This document shows, in pieces, positions 1-7,070 of a DNA stretch of 33,575 nucleotides. The translations under genes were made by a program, and so were the position numbers. Under the pieces are notes generated by a model that ran no database searches, was not told the DNA's origin, and worked only from the letters and a program-made list of their open reading frames with translations. This stretch comes from Nitrospira sp. UBA5699 (lineage in GTDB: Bacteria > Nitrospirota > Nitrospiria > Nitrospirales > Nitrospiraceae), in the NCBI GenBank assembly GCA_002420105.1, contig DIHJ01000017.1:1-33575 (forward strand). The letters are read 5' to 3'. Positions within the stretch are counted from its first letter, which is position 1. Each line of letters opens with the position of its first letter.

Positions 1-99
1 AGCTTGCTGCGGGGAGCTTCATTGACGCCTCCGGCGTCGGTTGTGTATAACGGATGCGCCCTGCATGATCGTTCACCTTTGTTGTGGGAAGATTCCTCC

Positions 100-1206
100 A
101 TGGGCGCACGTGAATTCCGTGATGGCGCACAAGACGGGCTAGAAGCGCTCGAGCCGCTCGATCCTGAAAAAATCGGAACGTTTGACGAGCTGCTGGTCGC
201 CATGCGCAAGACCGCGTTCGGGGGTCGGCGCTTGGGCGAGGCCTACGAAGTGTTGACGGCGATGATCGAAGACCCCGATTGTTCGGTGGTCCTGACCCTG
301 TCCGGAGCGATGACAATCGCGAAGATGGGAAAGATCATCAGCACGATGATCGACTACGGCATGGTGCAATGCGTCGTCTCCACCGGGGCCTTGATCGCGC
401 ACGGGCTCAGCGAGTCCGTCGGCAAAACGCACTATCGTCACCATCCGTCGATGACCGACGAGGAGCTGTTCAAAAAGGGCTACAACCGCGTCTACGACAC
501 ACTCGAGATGGAATCCAATCTCAACTATGTCGAGCAGGTCGTCGGCCAGACGATGAAGCGGATCAGCCAGGATCAACAGCTGTCGTCGGAAATTTTGACG
601 CGAGAATTGGGCAAAACGCTCGCTGAAGAGTTCGATGGAGCGGGCATTCTGAAGAGCGCCTACCTCAAGAAGGTGCCGGTGTACATTCCGGCATTTACCG
701 ATTCGGAAATGGGGCTGGACGTCGGCACCTGGGCGATGGGCCGGGCGCTCGATCAGGCGCGGGCGCAGGCGAAGAACGGCAGCGACATCGACATTCTACG
801 GGCGATCAACAAGACATACCCCGCGTTCAATCCCTACCTCGATCTCAACAGCTACACCAATCATGTCGTGTCGGCCAAGCGGCTCGGCATCTTTACGATC
901 GGGGGCGGCGTCCCGCGCAACTGGTCGCAGCAGGTGGGGCCGTACATCGAGATCAGCAACATGCGGTTGGGCCTCAACGTCAGGCCGCCGCGATTCCAGT
1001 ACGGCGTCCGGATTTGCCCTGAACCGGATTACTGGGGTGGTCTGAGCGGGTGCACCTATCAGGAGGGGATTTCCTGGGGGAAATTCGTGCCTCCGGAAGA
1101 GGGTGGCCGGTTCGCCGAGGTCCTGAGCGATGCGACCGTCGTCTGGCCCTTGCTGATGGTCGGGTTGCTCGAGCGGATGAAAGCCAAACGCGCCGTCCGG
1201 ACATGA
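100..1206 (+). CDS. Deoxyhypusine-synthase-like protein (possible homospermidine synthase)
   Basis: This 368-residue protein matches the deoxyhypusine synthase fold along its whole length; the human enzyme is 369 residues. The NAD-site strings TLSGAMT and STGALIAHG are present, as is the active-site segment SWGK with its lysine at residue 328, aligning with human Lys329 that carries the enzyme-imine intermediate. Bacteria lack eIF5A, the eukaryotic substrate, and bacterial members of this family are known to make homospermidine from putrescine or to do related aminobutyl transfers. The putrescine-forming genes about 2.6 kb downstream (pyruvoyl arginine decarboxylase, agmatinase) support a polyamine role, which is inference. 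I chose the ATG at 100 because a GGAAG box lies just upstream; the frame stays open upstream to base 4, but that extension does not resemble the family. Its stop overlaps an in-frame ATG of the next gene's reading frame. Confidence 0.88.
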   Translation: MGAREFRDGAQDGLEALEPLDPEKIGTFDELLVAMRKTAFGGRRLGEAYEVLTAMIEDPDCSVVLTLSGAMTIAKMGKIISTMIDYGMVQCVVSTGALIAHGLSESVGKTHYRHHPSMTDEELFKKGYNRVYDTLEMESNLNYVEQVVGQTMKRISQDQQLSSEILTRELGKTLAEEFDGAGILKSAYLKKVPVYIPAFTDSEMGLDVGTWAMGRALDQARAQAKNGSDIDILRAINKTYPAFNPYLDLNSYTNHVVSAKRLGIFTIGGGVPRNWSQQVGPYIEISNMRLGLNVRPPRFQYGVRICPEPDYWGGLSGCTYQEGISWGKFVPPEEGGRFAEVLSDATVVWPLLMVGLLERMKAKRAVRT

Positions 1207-1220
1207 GGAAGGCGGGCACC

Positions 1221-1847
1221 ATGGGTCGGGTCGGGTTGTTGCTGCTGGGGCTTCTGCTCCTGGACGTGCACCACACCGGCGCCGGCTCGATCACCGATGA
1301 CGGACGGGTGAGAGGCCGGGCCGACGCGCCGATTACGCTCATCGAGTATTCCGATTTCACGTGCGGCTACTGTCTGAAGTTTTTCAAGGAGACCTTGCCT
1401 CGGTTGCAGGCCAAGTACGTTGATACCGGCAAGGTCAAGTTCGTGTACCGCGATTATCCGAGAGCGGATCGCGGGGTCGGAGTCGACGCGGCGGTGGCGG
1501 CGCGCTGCGCCGGCGCGCAAGGCCGGTATTGGGCCATGCATGACCGGTTGTTCGGGGAGGGCGGCCGGTTGGATCCCGCCGCATTCAAGGGCTTCGCAAA
1601 ATCCATCGGCTTGGATCCGGCGGCCTTCGGCAAATGTTTCGACGAACGGCGCCATCTGGAATCGATTTTTGAGGATCGCCAGGAGGCCAATCGCTGGGGA
1701 TTTCACGGAACGCCCGGCTTCATTTTGATGCAGACTGCGGCCGGACCCACGGAAAAAGATCCGGCTGTCGCGATTCCGGGCGCCTTCCCATTCGAAGCCT
1801 TTGCCGAAGAAATCGACCGGATGCTGTCCAAGGTGCCGGGTTCGTAA
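1221..1847 (+). CDS. DsbA/DsbG-like exported thiol oxidoreductase
   Basis: This 208-residue protein has an N-terminal hydrophobic segment (about residues 4-15) typical of a signal peptide or anchor, then a thioredoxin-fold domain of the DsbA-like type. The redox pair is CGYC at residues 48-51, preceded by the strand IEYSDFTC, and the cis-proline segment is GTPGFIL near the C-terminal third. These features fit a periplasmic disulfide-exchange protein. I chose the ATG at 1221 because AGGAAGG lies eight bases before it; an alternative ATG at 1203 overlaps the stop of the preceding gene. The substrate is unknown. The short spacing suggests co-transcription with the deoxyhypusine-synthase-like gene, although no functional link is obvious. 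Confidence 0.85.
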   Translation: MGRVGLLLLGLLLLDVHHTGAGSITDDGRVRGRADAPITLIEYSDFTCGYCLKFFKETLPRLQAKYVDTGKVKFVYRDYPRADRGVGVDAAVAARCAGAQGRYWAMHDRLFGEGGRLDPAAFKGFAKSIGLDPAAFGKCFDERRHLESIFEDRQEANRWGFHGTPGFILMQTAAGPTEKDPAVAIPGAFPFEAFAEEIDRMLSKVPGS

Positions 1848-1924
1848 TCCGGACGGCGACCGGCAGAGAACATTGATCACGCAGTGCCGTGAGGCACTTT
1901 TTCTCACTCACGAAGGATTACCGT

Positions 1925-2194
1925 ATGTCTGATACACAGTCATTCTGGCCGGTTCCTCACCGCGACGGCGAACCCGCGTTCTGGGTTTGCATGTCCTGCC
2001 TTTCGGAAGTGTTCTTTCGAAAAGTGCCGATGCCCGATTGCCCGACCTGTCACGGGGTATCGACCTACGAAGCCTTTACCATCGAGGCGATCGCCGATTG
2101 GGGGACGGAAGAGTTGATCGCCAAGGCCAATGCCGCCCAGCAGGCGGCGAACACCGAGCCGGCTCCTGCATCGTCGGCCGAGTCCGCGTTGTAG
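1925..2194 (+). CDS. Small zinc-ribbon protein, function unknown
   Basis: This 89-residue protein carries two CxxC knuckles (C22/C25 and C39/C42) in the arrangement CMSC...CPTC, expected to bind one zinc or iron in a rubredoxin-like ribbon. The rest is a short acidic helix and an alanine/proline-rich tail. There is no signal peptide. AAGGA lies seven bases before the ATG, supporting this start. I do not recognise the family; it could be a nucleic-acid or protein-binding adaptor. It lies 27 bases before the aldehyde dehydrogenase start, so the two are probably co-transcribed. Confidence 0.7.
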   Translation: MSDTQSFWPVPHRDGEPAFWVCMSCLSEVFFRKVPMPDCPTCHGVSTYEAFTIEAIADWGTEELIAKANAAQQAANTEPAPASSAESAL

Positions 2195-2221
2195 GACCTC
2201 TTCCAGCAGCGGAGCGTCTCC

Positions 2222-3661
2222 TTGCAGGGACCACGTCCATTTCTGATCGGAGGCCAGTGGCGACAAGGCGAGACCGTCGCTCCTGTCCACGACCCGTTCA
2301 CGGGAAAGATCCTGGCCGAGATTTCGCAGGCAAACCGGGCCGATGCCGAAGCGGCGATCCGGTCGACGGTTGAGGCGGCCAAGGCCATGGGAGCCCTCCC
2401 GTCTCACGCGCGCTATCATCTGCTGCAGCGGATCGCAGGGACGATCTACGATCGCCGGGAAGAGTTTGCCCGCCTGATCACGGCCGAAGCCGGAAAACCG
2501 ATTACGGATGCCAGACGGGAGGTCAACCGGGCCGTCCAGACGTTCACGGTGGCCGCGGAGGAGGCCAGACGCATTCCGGGAGACGTCATTCCGCTCGATT
2601 GGACGCCCGGAACGGATTCCCACCTCGGCGTGCTGCGGCGGTTTCCGATCGGCCCCGTCCTCGGCATCACGCCGTTTAACTTTCCCCTGAATCTGGTCGC
2701 CCACAAGGTCGCGCCGGCGCTGGCCGCCGGGAATCCGATTCTCATCAAGCCGGCTCCGCAAACCCCGCTGACGGCGCTGTTGCTGGGCGAAGTGGCGGTC
2801 GACGCGGGGATTCCTCCGGGCGGTCTCAATGTGGTGCCCTGCGACAACGCCGTGGCCGAACAATTCGTCGTCGACCCTCGTTTCGCGCTGCTGAGTTTCA
2901 CGGGCAGCGCACCGGTGGGGTGGATGCTGAAGGCGAAGTGCGGCAAGAAGAAAGTCGTGTTGGAACTCGGAGGCAACGCCGGGGTCATCGTCGAGCCGGA
3001 TGCCGACCTGGAGTTTGCCGCGCAGCGTTGCGCGACCGGCGGATTCGGCTATGCCGGTCAGACCTGTATTTCCGTCCAGCGGATCTTCGTCCACCATTCC
3101 ATCGCCGATCTCTTCACGACGAAGCTCCTCCTCCAGGTCGCCCGTCTGAAGGCCGGCGATCCCGGCGACGAATCCACGGTCGTCGGACCCCTGATCGACG
3201 AGAAGGCGGCGCATCGCGTCGAAGCGTGGGTCGGCGAAGCGGTTTCCCAGGGCGCGCGTGTATTGCTGGGCGGCAAACGCATGGGATCGGTGGTGGAGGC
3301 CACGGTGCTCTCCAACGTCACCCCCGCGATGAAGGTCTCCTGCCAGGAAGTCTTCGGGCCGGTCGTGACGGTGACGCCCTACCGCCAGTTCGAGGATGCG
3401 ATCCAGGCGTTGAACCACTCGGATTACGGCCTGCAGGCCGGGGTGTTCACTCAGGATGTGAACAAGGTGTTTCATGCCTTCCGGCAGTTGGAGGTGGGAG
3501 CGGTTCTGGCGAACGAAATTCCCACCTTCCGGGCCGATCATATGCCGTACGGCGGAGTGAAAGATTCCGGGATCGGCCGTGAGGGGGTGCGCGCGGCCAT
3601 CGAGGATATGACCGAGCCCAGGCTGTTGGTGCTGAACCTGAGACCGCCGGCCGTGCCCTAG
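2222..3661 (+). CDS. NAD(P)-dependent aldehyde dehydrogenase family protein
   Basis: This 479-residue protein is a complete ALDH-superfamily enzyme that oxidises an aldehyde to the acid. The cofactor-site segment PFNFPLN and the FTGSAPVG turn are present, with the general base at E248 in LELGGN and the catalytic cysteine at C282 in GQTCIS, followed by QEVFGPV near residue 380. The form of the motifs resembles the lactaldehyde, glyceraldehyde-phosphate or succinate-semialdehyde branch, but I cannot fix the substrate. Given the polyamine genes on both sides, an aminoaldehyde such as 4-aminobutanal is one possible substrate; this is inference. The start is TTG at 2222, with GGAG seven bases upstream and no better ATG nearby. 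Confidence 0.88.
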   Translation: MQGPRPFLIGGQWRQGETVAPVHDPFTGKILAEISQANRADAEAAIRSTVEAAKAMGALPSHARYHLLQRIAGTIYDRREEFARLITAEAGKPITDARREVNRAVQTFTVAAEEARRIPGDVIPLDWTPGTDSHLGVLRRFPIGPVLGITPFNFPLNLVAHKVAPALAAGNPILIKPAPQTPLTALLLGEVAVDAGIPPGGLNVVPCDNAVAEQFVVDPRFALLSFTGSAPVGWMLKAKCGKKKVVLELGGNAGVIVEPDADLEFAAQRCATGGFGYAGQTCISVQRIFVHHSIADLFTTKLLLQVARLKAGDPGDESTVVGPLIDEKAAHRVEAWVGEAVSQGARVLLGGKRMGSVVEATVLSNVTPAMKVSCQEVFGPVVTVTPYRQFEDAIQALNHSDYGLQAGVFTQDVNKVFHAFRQLEVGAVLANEIPTFRADHMPYGGVKDSGIGREGVRAAIEDMTEPRLLVLNLRPPAVP

Positions 3662-3681
3662 CAAAAAAATCGCCGGAGATA

Positions 3682-3710
3682 TTGCGAACCGCCGGCATTC
3701 TTGATACAAC
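3682..3710 (+). promoter_or_regulatory. Possible sigma-70 promoter for the arginine decarboxylase
   Basis: TTGCGA and TACAAC are separated by 17 bases in the 148-base gap before the arginine decarboxylase gene. Each box matches the consensus at four of six positions, so this is a weak call. A perfect 12-base palindrome CGCCGATCGGCG follows at 3756-3767 and could be an operator or chance in GC-rich DNA. Confidence 0.28.
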
Positions 3711-3809
3711 AGCGGCCCTGTGACCCGTTAAAACGCGCAGTGCACCGGCCGATTCCGCCGATCGGCGTTCATCGCGGAGCTGGTTGAGCGAAGCAAGGGA
3801 GAAGAGACG

Positions 3810-4379
3810 ATGGTACCGACACACATGTTCCTGACCAGAGGCGTGGGGGTGCACCGGGAAAAGCTGGCCTCCTTCGAGCAGGCCCTGCGCAGCGCCGGCG
3901 TGGCCTACTGCAATCTCGTCAGCGTCTCATCGATTCTCCCGCCGAACTGCAAGATCATTCCCCGCAAGCGGGGAGAGAAACTCCTGAATCCAGGCGAAAT
4001 CACCCACTGCGTGATGGCCCGTTCGGAAACCAATGAGCGAAACCGTCTGGTGTCCGCCTCCATCGGTCTGGCCATTCCGACGGACCGGCGGACCTATGGC
4101 TACCTGTCCGAGCACCACGCGCACGGTGAAACCGACGAAGAGACGGGCGAGTATACCGAGGATCTCGCGGCACAGATGCTTGCTACGACGCTGGGGGTCG
4201 AGTTCGATCCGAACATCGCCTGGAAGGAGCGCGAGCAGGTGTTCAAGATGGCCGGTAAAATCGTCCGCACCTTGAACATTACGCAGTCGGCGGTCGGAAA
4301 GCCCGGCAAGTGGACTACCGTCGTCGCGCTGGCCGTGTTCATTCCCCTGGAGAATCTGCCGAAACGCGGGCGTCGCTAA
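3810..4379 (+). CDS. pdaD: Pyruvoyl-dependent arginine decarboxylase
   Basis: This 189-residue proenzyme belongs to the pyruvoyl arginine decarboxylase family, which removes CO2 from arginine to give agmatine. The self-cleavage motif VSSILPP is present, with Ser40-Ser41 at the expected processing site; cleavage would leave a short beta chain and an alpha chain whose N-terminal serine becomes the pyruvoyl cofactor. Later conserved segments such as GYLSEHHAHGE and EDLAAQML fit the family. The ATG at 3810 has a strong AGGGAGAAGAG box. The agmatinase gene follows after 61 bases, so the pair encodes arginine to putrescine without ornithine decarboxylase. This enzyme type is common in archaea and patchy in bacteria. 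Confidence 0.93.
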   Translation: MVPTHMFLTRGVGVHREKLASFEQALRSAGVAYCNLVSVSSILPPNCKIIPRKRGEKLLNPGEITHCVMARSETNERNRLVSASIGLAIPTDRRTYGYLSEHHAHGETDEETGEYTEDLAAQMLATTLGVEFDPNIAWKEREQVFKMAGKIVRTLNITQSAVGKPGKWTTVVALAVFIPLENLPKRGRR

Positions 4380-4395
4380 CCGGACCTCCTGGGAA

Positions 4396-4427
4396 CAGGG
4401 TGACGGGAGGCCGCATGCCGCACCCTG
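4396..4427 (+). promoter_or_regulatory. Hairpin in the arginine decarboxylase-agmatinase spacer
   Basis: CAGGGTG at 4396-4402 pairs with CACCCTG at 4421-4427, and CGG pairs with CCG inside it, leaving one bulged base and an 11-base loop. The hairpin ends 13 bases before the agmatinase ATG, which itself has no clear Shine-Dalgarno. It could set the relative expression of the two genes or be incidental. Confidence 0.35.
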
Positions 4428-4440
4428 CGAGTGCATACCT

Positions 4441-5373
4441 ATGACGCTTCCCGCCGGATGGGAAGACTATCGGACCAACTTCCTCGGACTTGAAGAGCCC
4501 TGGTGTCACCCGGCTCAAGCCGGCGTGTACGTCCTTCCTGCGCCGTACGAACACACCTCCAGCTACGTGCCCGGATCGGATCAAGGGCCGTCCGCGATCA
4601 TCGAAGCGTCGCATCAGGTGGAGTTTTACGATGAAGTGCTCGGGTGCGAGCCCTATCGCGAGTGGGGAGGCATCGCCACCGTCACGCCGTTGGACTTGCA
4701 CGGGAAAGTGGACCGACAGGCTGTCGACGCCATCGAGGCGTTCGTCCGTCCGCATGTGGGGACAGGCCGGCTGGCCGTCACGCTGACCGGCGAGCATACG
4801 GGAGCTCTGGGGGCCATCAGGGCCCATGCGAAACGGTACCCTGACCTCTGTGTCGTCCAGATCGACGCGCACGGCGATCTACGCCAGGCTTACCAGGGCA
4901 ATCCCTACAGCCACGCGAGTGTGATGGCGCGCGTCGTGGACGACGGGTTGCCGCTGGTGCAGGTCGGCATCCGGTCGATCTGCCCTGAGGAGATCGACCG
5001 GATCAGGAACACGGATCGTATCTCGACCTTCTTCGCCGCGACGTTACTGGATCCTTCGGGTCCGTATGAAGGGAAGGCCTCCCGGTGGATCCCCGATGTC
5101 GTCAAGGCCTGCCGGGGACCGGTCTATCTGACGTTCGACTGCGACGGGCTCGACGCGTCGCTGGTTCCGGCGCTCGGGACGCCGGAGCCGGGCGGGCTGG
5201 GTTGGTACGATACGCTGAACCTCGTGACCGCCCTGGCCGACGGGCCCGGCATCCTCGGGATGGACATCAGCGAGATCGCACCGATCGAAGGATTCGTCGC
5301 GCCGCAGTTTTGCATCGCCCGCTTGATCTATCGCATCCTCGGAAGAATCAAAGCCGGCCGCCGGGTACTTTAG
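4441..5373 (+). CDS. speB: Agmatinase (ureohydrolase family)
   Basis: This 310-residue protein is a full-length ureohydrolase, predicted to hydrolyse agmatine to putrescine and urea. The dinuclear manganese ligands are all visible: H119 in GEHT, D142, H144 and D146 in DAHGD, and D233 and D235 in FDCDGLD. The segment GTPEPGG after residue 245 is typical of agmatinase-type members. The position directly after pyruvoyl arginine decarboxylase supports agmatine as substrate rather than arginine or guanidinobutyrate. The ATG at 4441 is preceded by a hairpin and only a weak ribosome site. The inverted heptad repeat lies just downstream. Confidence 0.92.
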   Translation: MTLPAGWEDYRTNFLGLEEPWCHPAQAGVYVLPAPYEHTSSYVPGSDQGPSAIIEASHQVEFYDEVLGCEPYREWGGIATVTPLDLHGKVDRQAVDAIEAFVRPHVGTGRLAVTLTGEHTGALGAIRAHAKRYPDLCVVQIDAHGDLRQAYQGNPYSHASVMARVVDDGLPLVQVGIRSICPEEIDRIRNTDRISTFFAATLLDPSGPYEGKASRWIPDVVKACRGPVYLTFDCDGLDASLVPALGTPEPGGLGWYDTLNLVTALADGPGILGMDISEIAPIEGFVAPQFCIARLIYRILGRIKAGRRVL

Positions 5374-5415
5374 TACGATGCTGAGACAGCCGGTTTTCAT
5401 CTGCCCGGTTACGAG

Positions 5416-5491
5416 GAGTTCTGAGTTTTGGGTTTTGGGTTCTGGGTTGATGACCATGCTCCGCAAACTCAGAACTCATAATTCAGAACCC
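5416..5491. repeat. Inverted pair of degenerate heptanucleotide tandem repeats
   Basis: Five consecutive heptads of the form GRGTTNN run from 5416 to 5450 (GAGTTCT, GAGTTTT, GGGTTTT, GGGTTCT, GGGTTGA). After a short spacer, the reverse-complement heptads AGAACTC, ATAATTC and AGAACCC run from 5471 to 5491. The two halves can fold into a long imperfect hairpin between agmatinase and the pseudouridine synthase. Phase-locked sevens and the inverted arrangement make simple chance unlikely. It may serve as a transcription terminator or be a dispersed repeat family. Confidence 0.75.
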
Positions 5492-5524
5492 GGAACGTAG
5501 CCCTGGCCGTTTCCACGCACCCTC

Positions 5525-6265
5525 GTGAACGACACGATCCGCATCAATAAGTTCTTTACGCAGCACGGCATCTGCTCGCGGCGCGAGGCCGACCGGCTGA
5601 TCGAAGCCGGTCGCGTGACGATCAATCAGCGCGTCGCCAAGATCGGCGACCAGGTGCGCCAAGGCGACGTCATCGCTCGCGACGGGCAGGTGATTCCCTG
5701 GGGCGCCGAGCTGATCTACATCAAGTATCACAAGCCGGTCGGGGTCACGACGACGAGCGAGGCGCACGTCCCTCGCAACATCATCGCGGAAATCGCCCAC
5801 TCGGAGCGGATTTTTCCGATCGGCCGGCTCGACAAGGACTCCTCGGGGTTGATCCTGTTGACCAATGACGGGGATATCGTGAACGAGATCCTGCGAACCG
5901 AACATGGCCATGAACGGGAATACGAGGTTACGGTGGATCGCCCGTTCGACCAGGCGTTTCTGGATCGGATGGCCGCCGGCGTGGTCATTCTGGGCAACAA
6001 GACCAAGCCCTGCCGGATGGAGCGCCTTACCCCCAAACGGTTTCGCATCATTCTCACGGAGGGGCGCAACCGGCAGATCCGGCGCATGTGTCAGGCGCTG
6101 GGGTATCGCGTCGTCGCGCTCCATCGTGTCCGCATCATGCATGTGACCATCGCCGGGTTGCCGTCGGGGTCTTGGAAGGCGCTGACGCAGGTGGAACGTA
6201 CGGAACTCTTTCGCGCCGTCGGGCGCGACCGGAATCAGACCACGGGCGATCCCGGCGCGGACTAG
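5525..6265 (+). CDS. rluF: RluF/RsuA-type rRNA pseudouridine synthase
   Basis: This 246-residue protein has an N-terminal S4 RNA-binding domain (about residues 3-55, with CSRREADRLIEAG) and a pseudouridine synthase domain. The catalytic aspartate is D103 in GRLDKDSSGL, and the later segment GRNRQIRRMC is the family signature. The string GVVILGNKTKPC and the C-terminal SGSWKALT resemble RluF, which modifies 23S rRNA near position 2604, more than RsuA or RluB; the exact target is not certain. The start is GTG at 5525. It ends 13 bases from the convergent minus-strand gene, with no obvious terminator between. Confidence 0.85.
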   Translation: MNDTIRINKFFTQHGICSRREADRLIEAGRVTINQRVAKIGDQVRQGDVIARDGQVIPWGAELIYIKYHKPVGVTTTSEAHVPRNIIAEIAHSERIFPIGRLDKDSSGLILLTNDGDIVNEILRTEHGHEREYEVTVDRPFDQAFLDRMAAGVVILGNKTKPCRMERLTPKRFRIILTEGRNRQIRRMCQALGYRVVALHRVRIMHVTIAGLPSGSWKALTQVERTELFRAVGRDRNQTTGDPGAD

Positions 6266-6278
6266 GATCGACGGAGCC

Positions 6279-7061
6279 CTAGGCGGGGTGCTGTTGATCG
6301 TTCGGGCGGGGGAGCGGCAGGGGCGCCTGGAACGGCTCGCGTGCGAAGTCGTGCGACGAGTCGTTGTCCTCCGGTCGAGGCGTCCGGGATCTGGTCAGGA
6401 ACAAATTGAACAAGGCGATAAAGAAACTGCCTCCGACGAGCATGATGCTCGTCGACTGAATCGCTTTCGTGCCTTCGTCCCGCATGTCTTTGGCCACGTC
6501 CGCGACCGTGTCCAGCAGCCGGTCGAGAGCCAGACTGACCTGAATCATTTTCGGGCCGGCGTTATCCGCGGCATGTTCCTCCGCCTTGCGGCGGAGTTTC
6601 TCCCGTTCCGATGGTGACGACGCACCCCATTCCTGCGTCAGCAGTTGAATCGTCGTGCTCGCCGCTGAAAAATATTGATCCAGGCTTCGGCGGACGGCTT
6701 CGATGTCCTCCGGCTCGCTTCTGCCGCTGCGCGATACGCGAAGACCGGCCGCCGCATAGCGATCGACCGCCAGCTGAATACGGGCCCGCTGTCCGGGCAA
6801 CGACTCGGTAATGCGTTCAAAGTCTTTCTTACTGTCCGCCTCGAGCGCCCGGATGATCGTGTTGCGGTAGCGCATCACGTCCGCGGAGATATGGGCCAGA
6901 TCCGCCGCGCCGAGCGTGTATTCTGTGTACATGATGCGCAGGTCCTGGTCGACGCGGCTCAGGGCCTGTCCGCTCAGCCAGCCGAGCCCGGCGATCAACA
7001 GGCTGATCAGCAGCTGTGACCCGGTCGGACGGAATGATTGCAACCATCTCAGACTGAACAC
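6279..7061 (-). CDS. Membrane protein with four-helix-bundle chemoreceptor-like sensor domain
   Basis: This 260-residue protein has an N-terminal membrane segment (about residues 16-34), a long helical extracytoplasmic region (about 35-205) resembling the four-helix-bundle ligand domain of chemoreceptors, and a second membrane segment (about 208-225). It ends with a short proline-rich cytoplasmic tail. There is no HAMP, kinase or methyl-accepting domain, so it cannot signal in the usual way. It is the last gene of the HlyD-TolC-ABC operon, nine bases after the ABC gene, suggesting it works with that machine, perhaps as a structural or sensing subunit. The assignment is from hydropathy and helical pattern only. 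Confidence 0.6.
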   Translation of the reverse strand: MFSLRWLQSFRPTGSQLLISLLIAGLGWLSGQALSRVDQDLRIMYTEYTLGAADLAHISADVMRYRNTIIRALEADSKKDFERITESLPGQRARIQLAVDRYAAAGLRVSRSGRSEPEDIEAVRRSLDQYFSAASTTIQLLTQEWGASSPSEREKLRRKAEEHAADNAGPKMIQVSLALDRLLDTVADVAKDMRDEGTKAIQSTSIMLVGGSFFIALFNLFLTRSRTPRPEDNDSSHDFAREPFQAPLPLPRPNDQQHPA

Positions 7062-7070
7062 CGTCCCTCC

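Noticed and set aside
4..99. Upstream start for the deoxyhypusine-synthase-like gene
   Set aside because: The added 32 residues do not resemble the family and a ribosome site precedes the ATG at 100.
1940..3709. Open frame of 589 codons on the minus strand
   Set aside because: It is antisense to the aldehyde dehydrogenase with its catalytic Glu and Cys in place.
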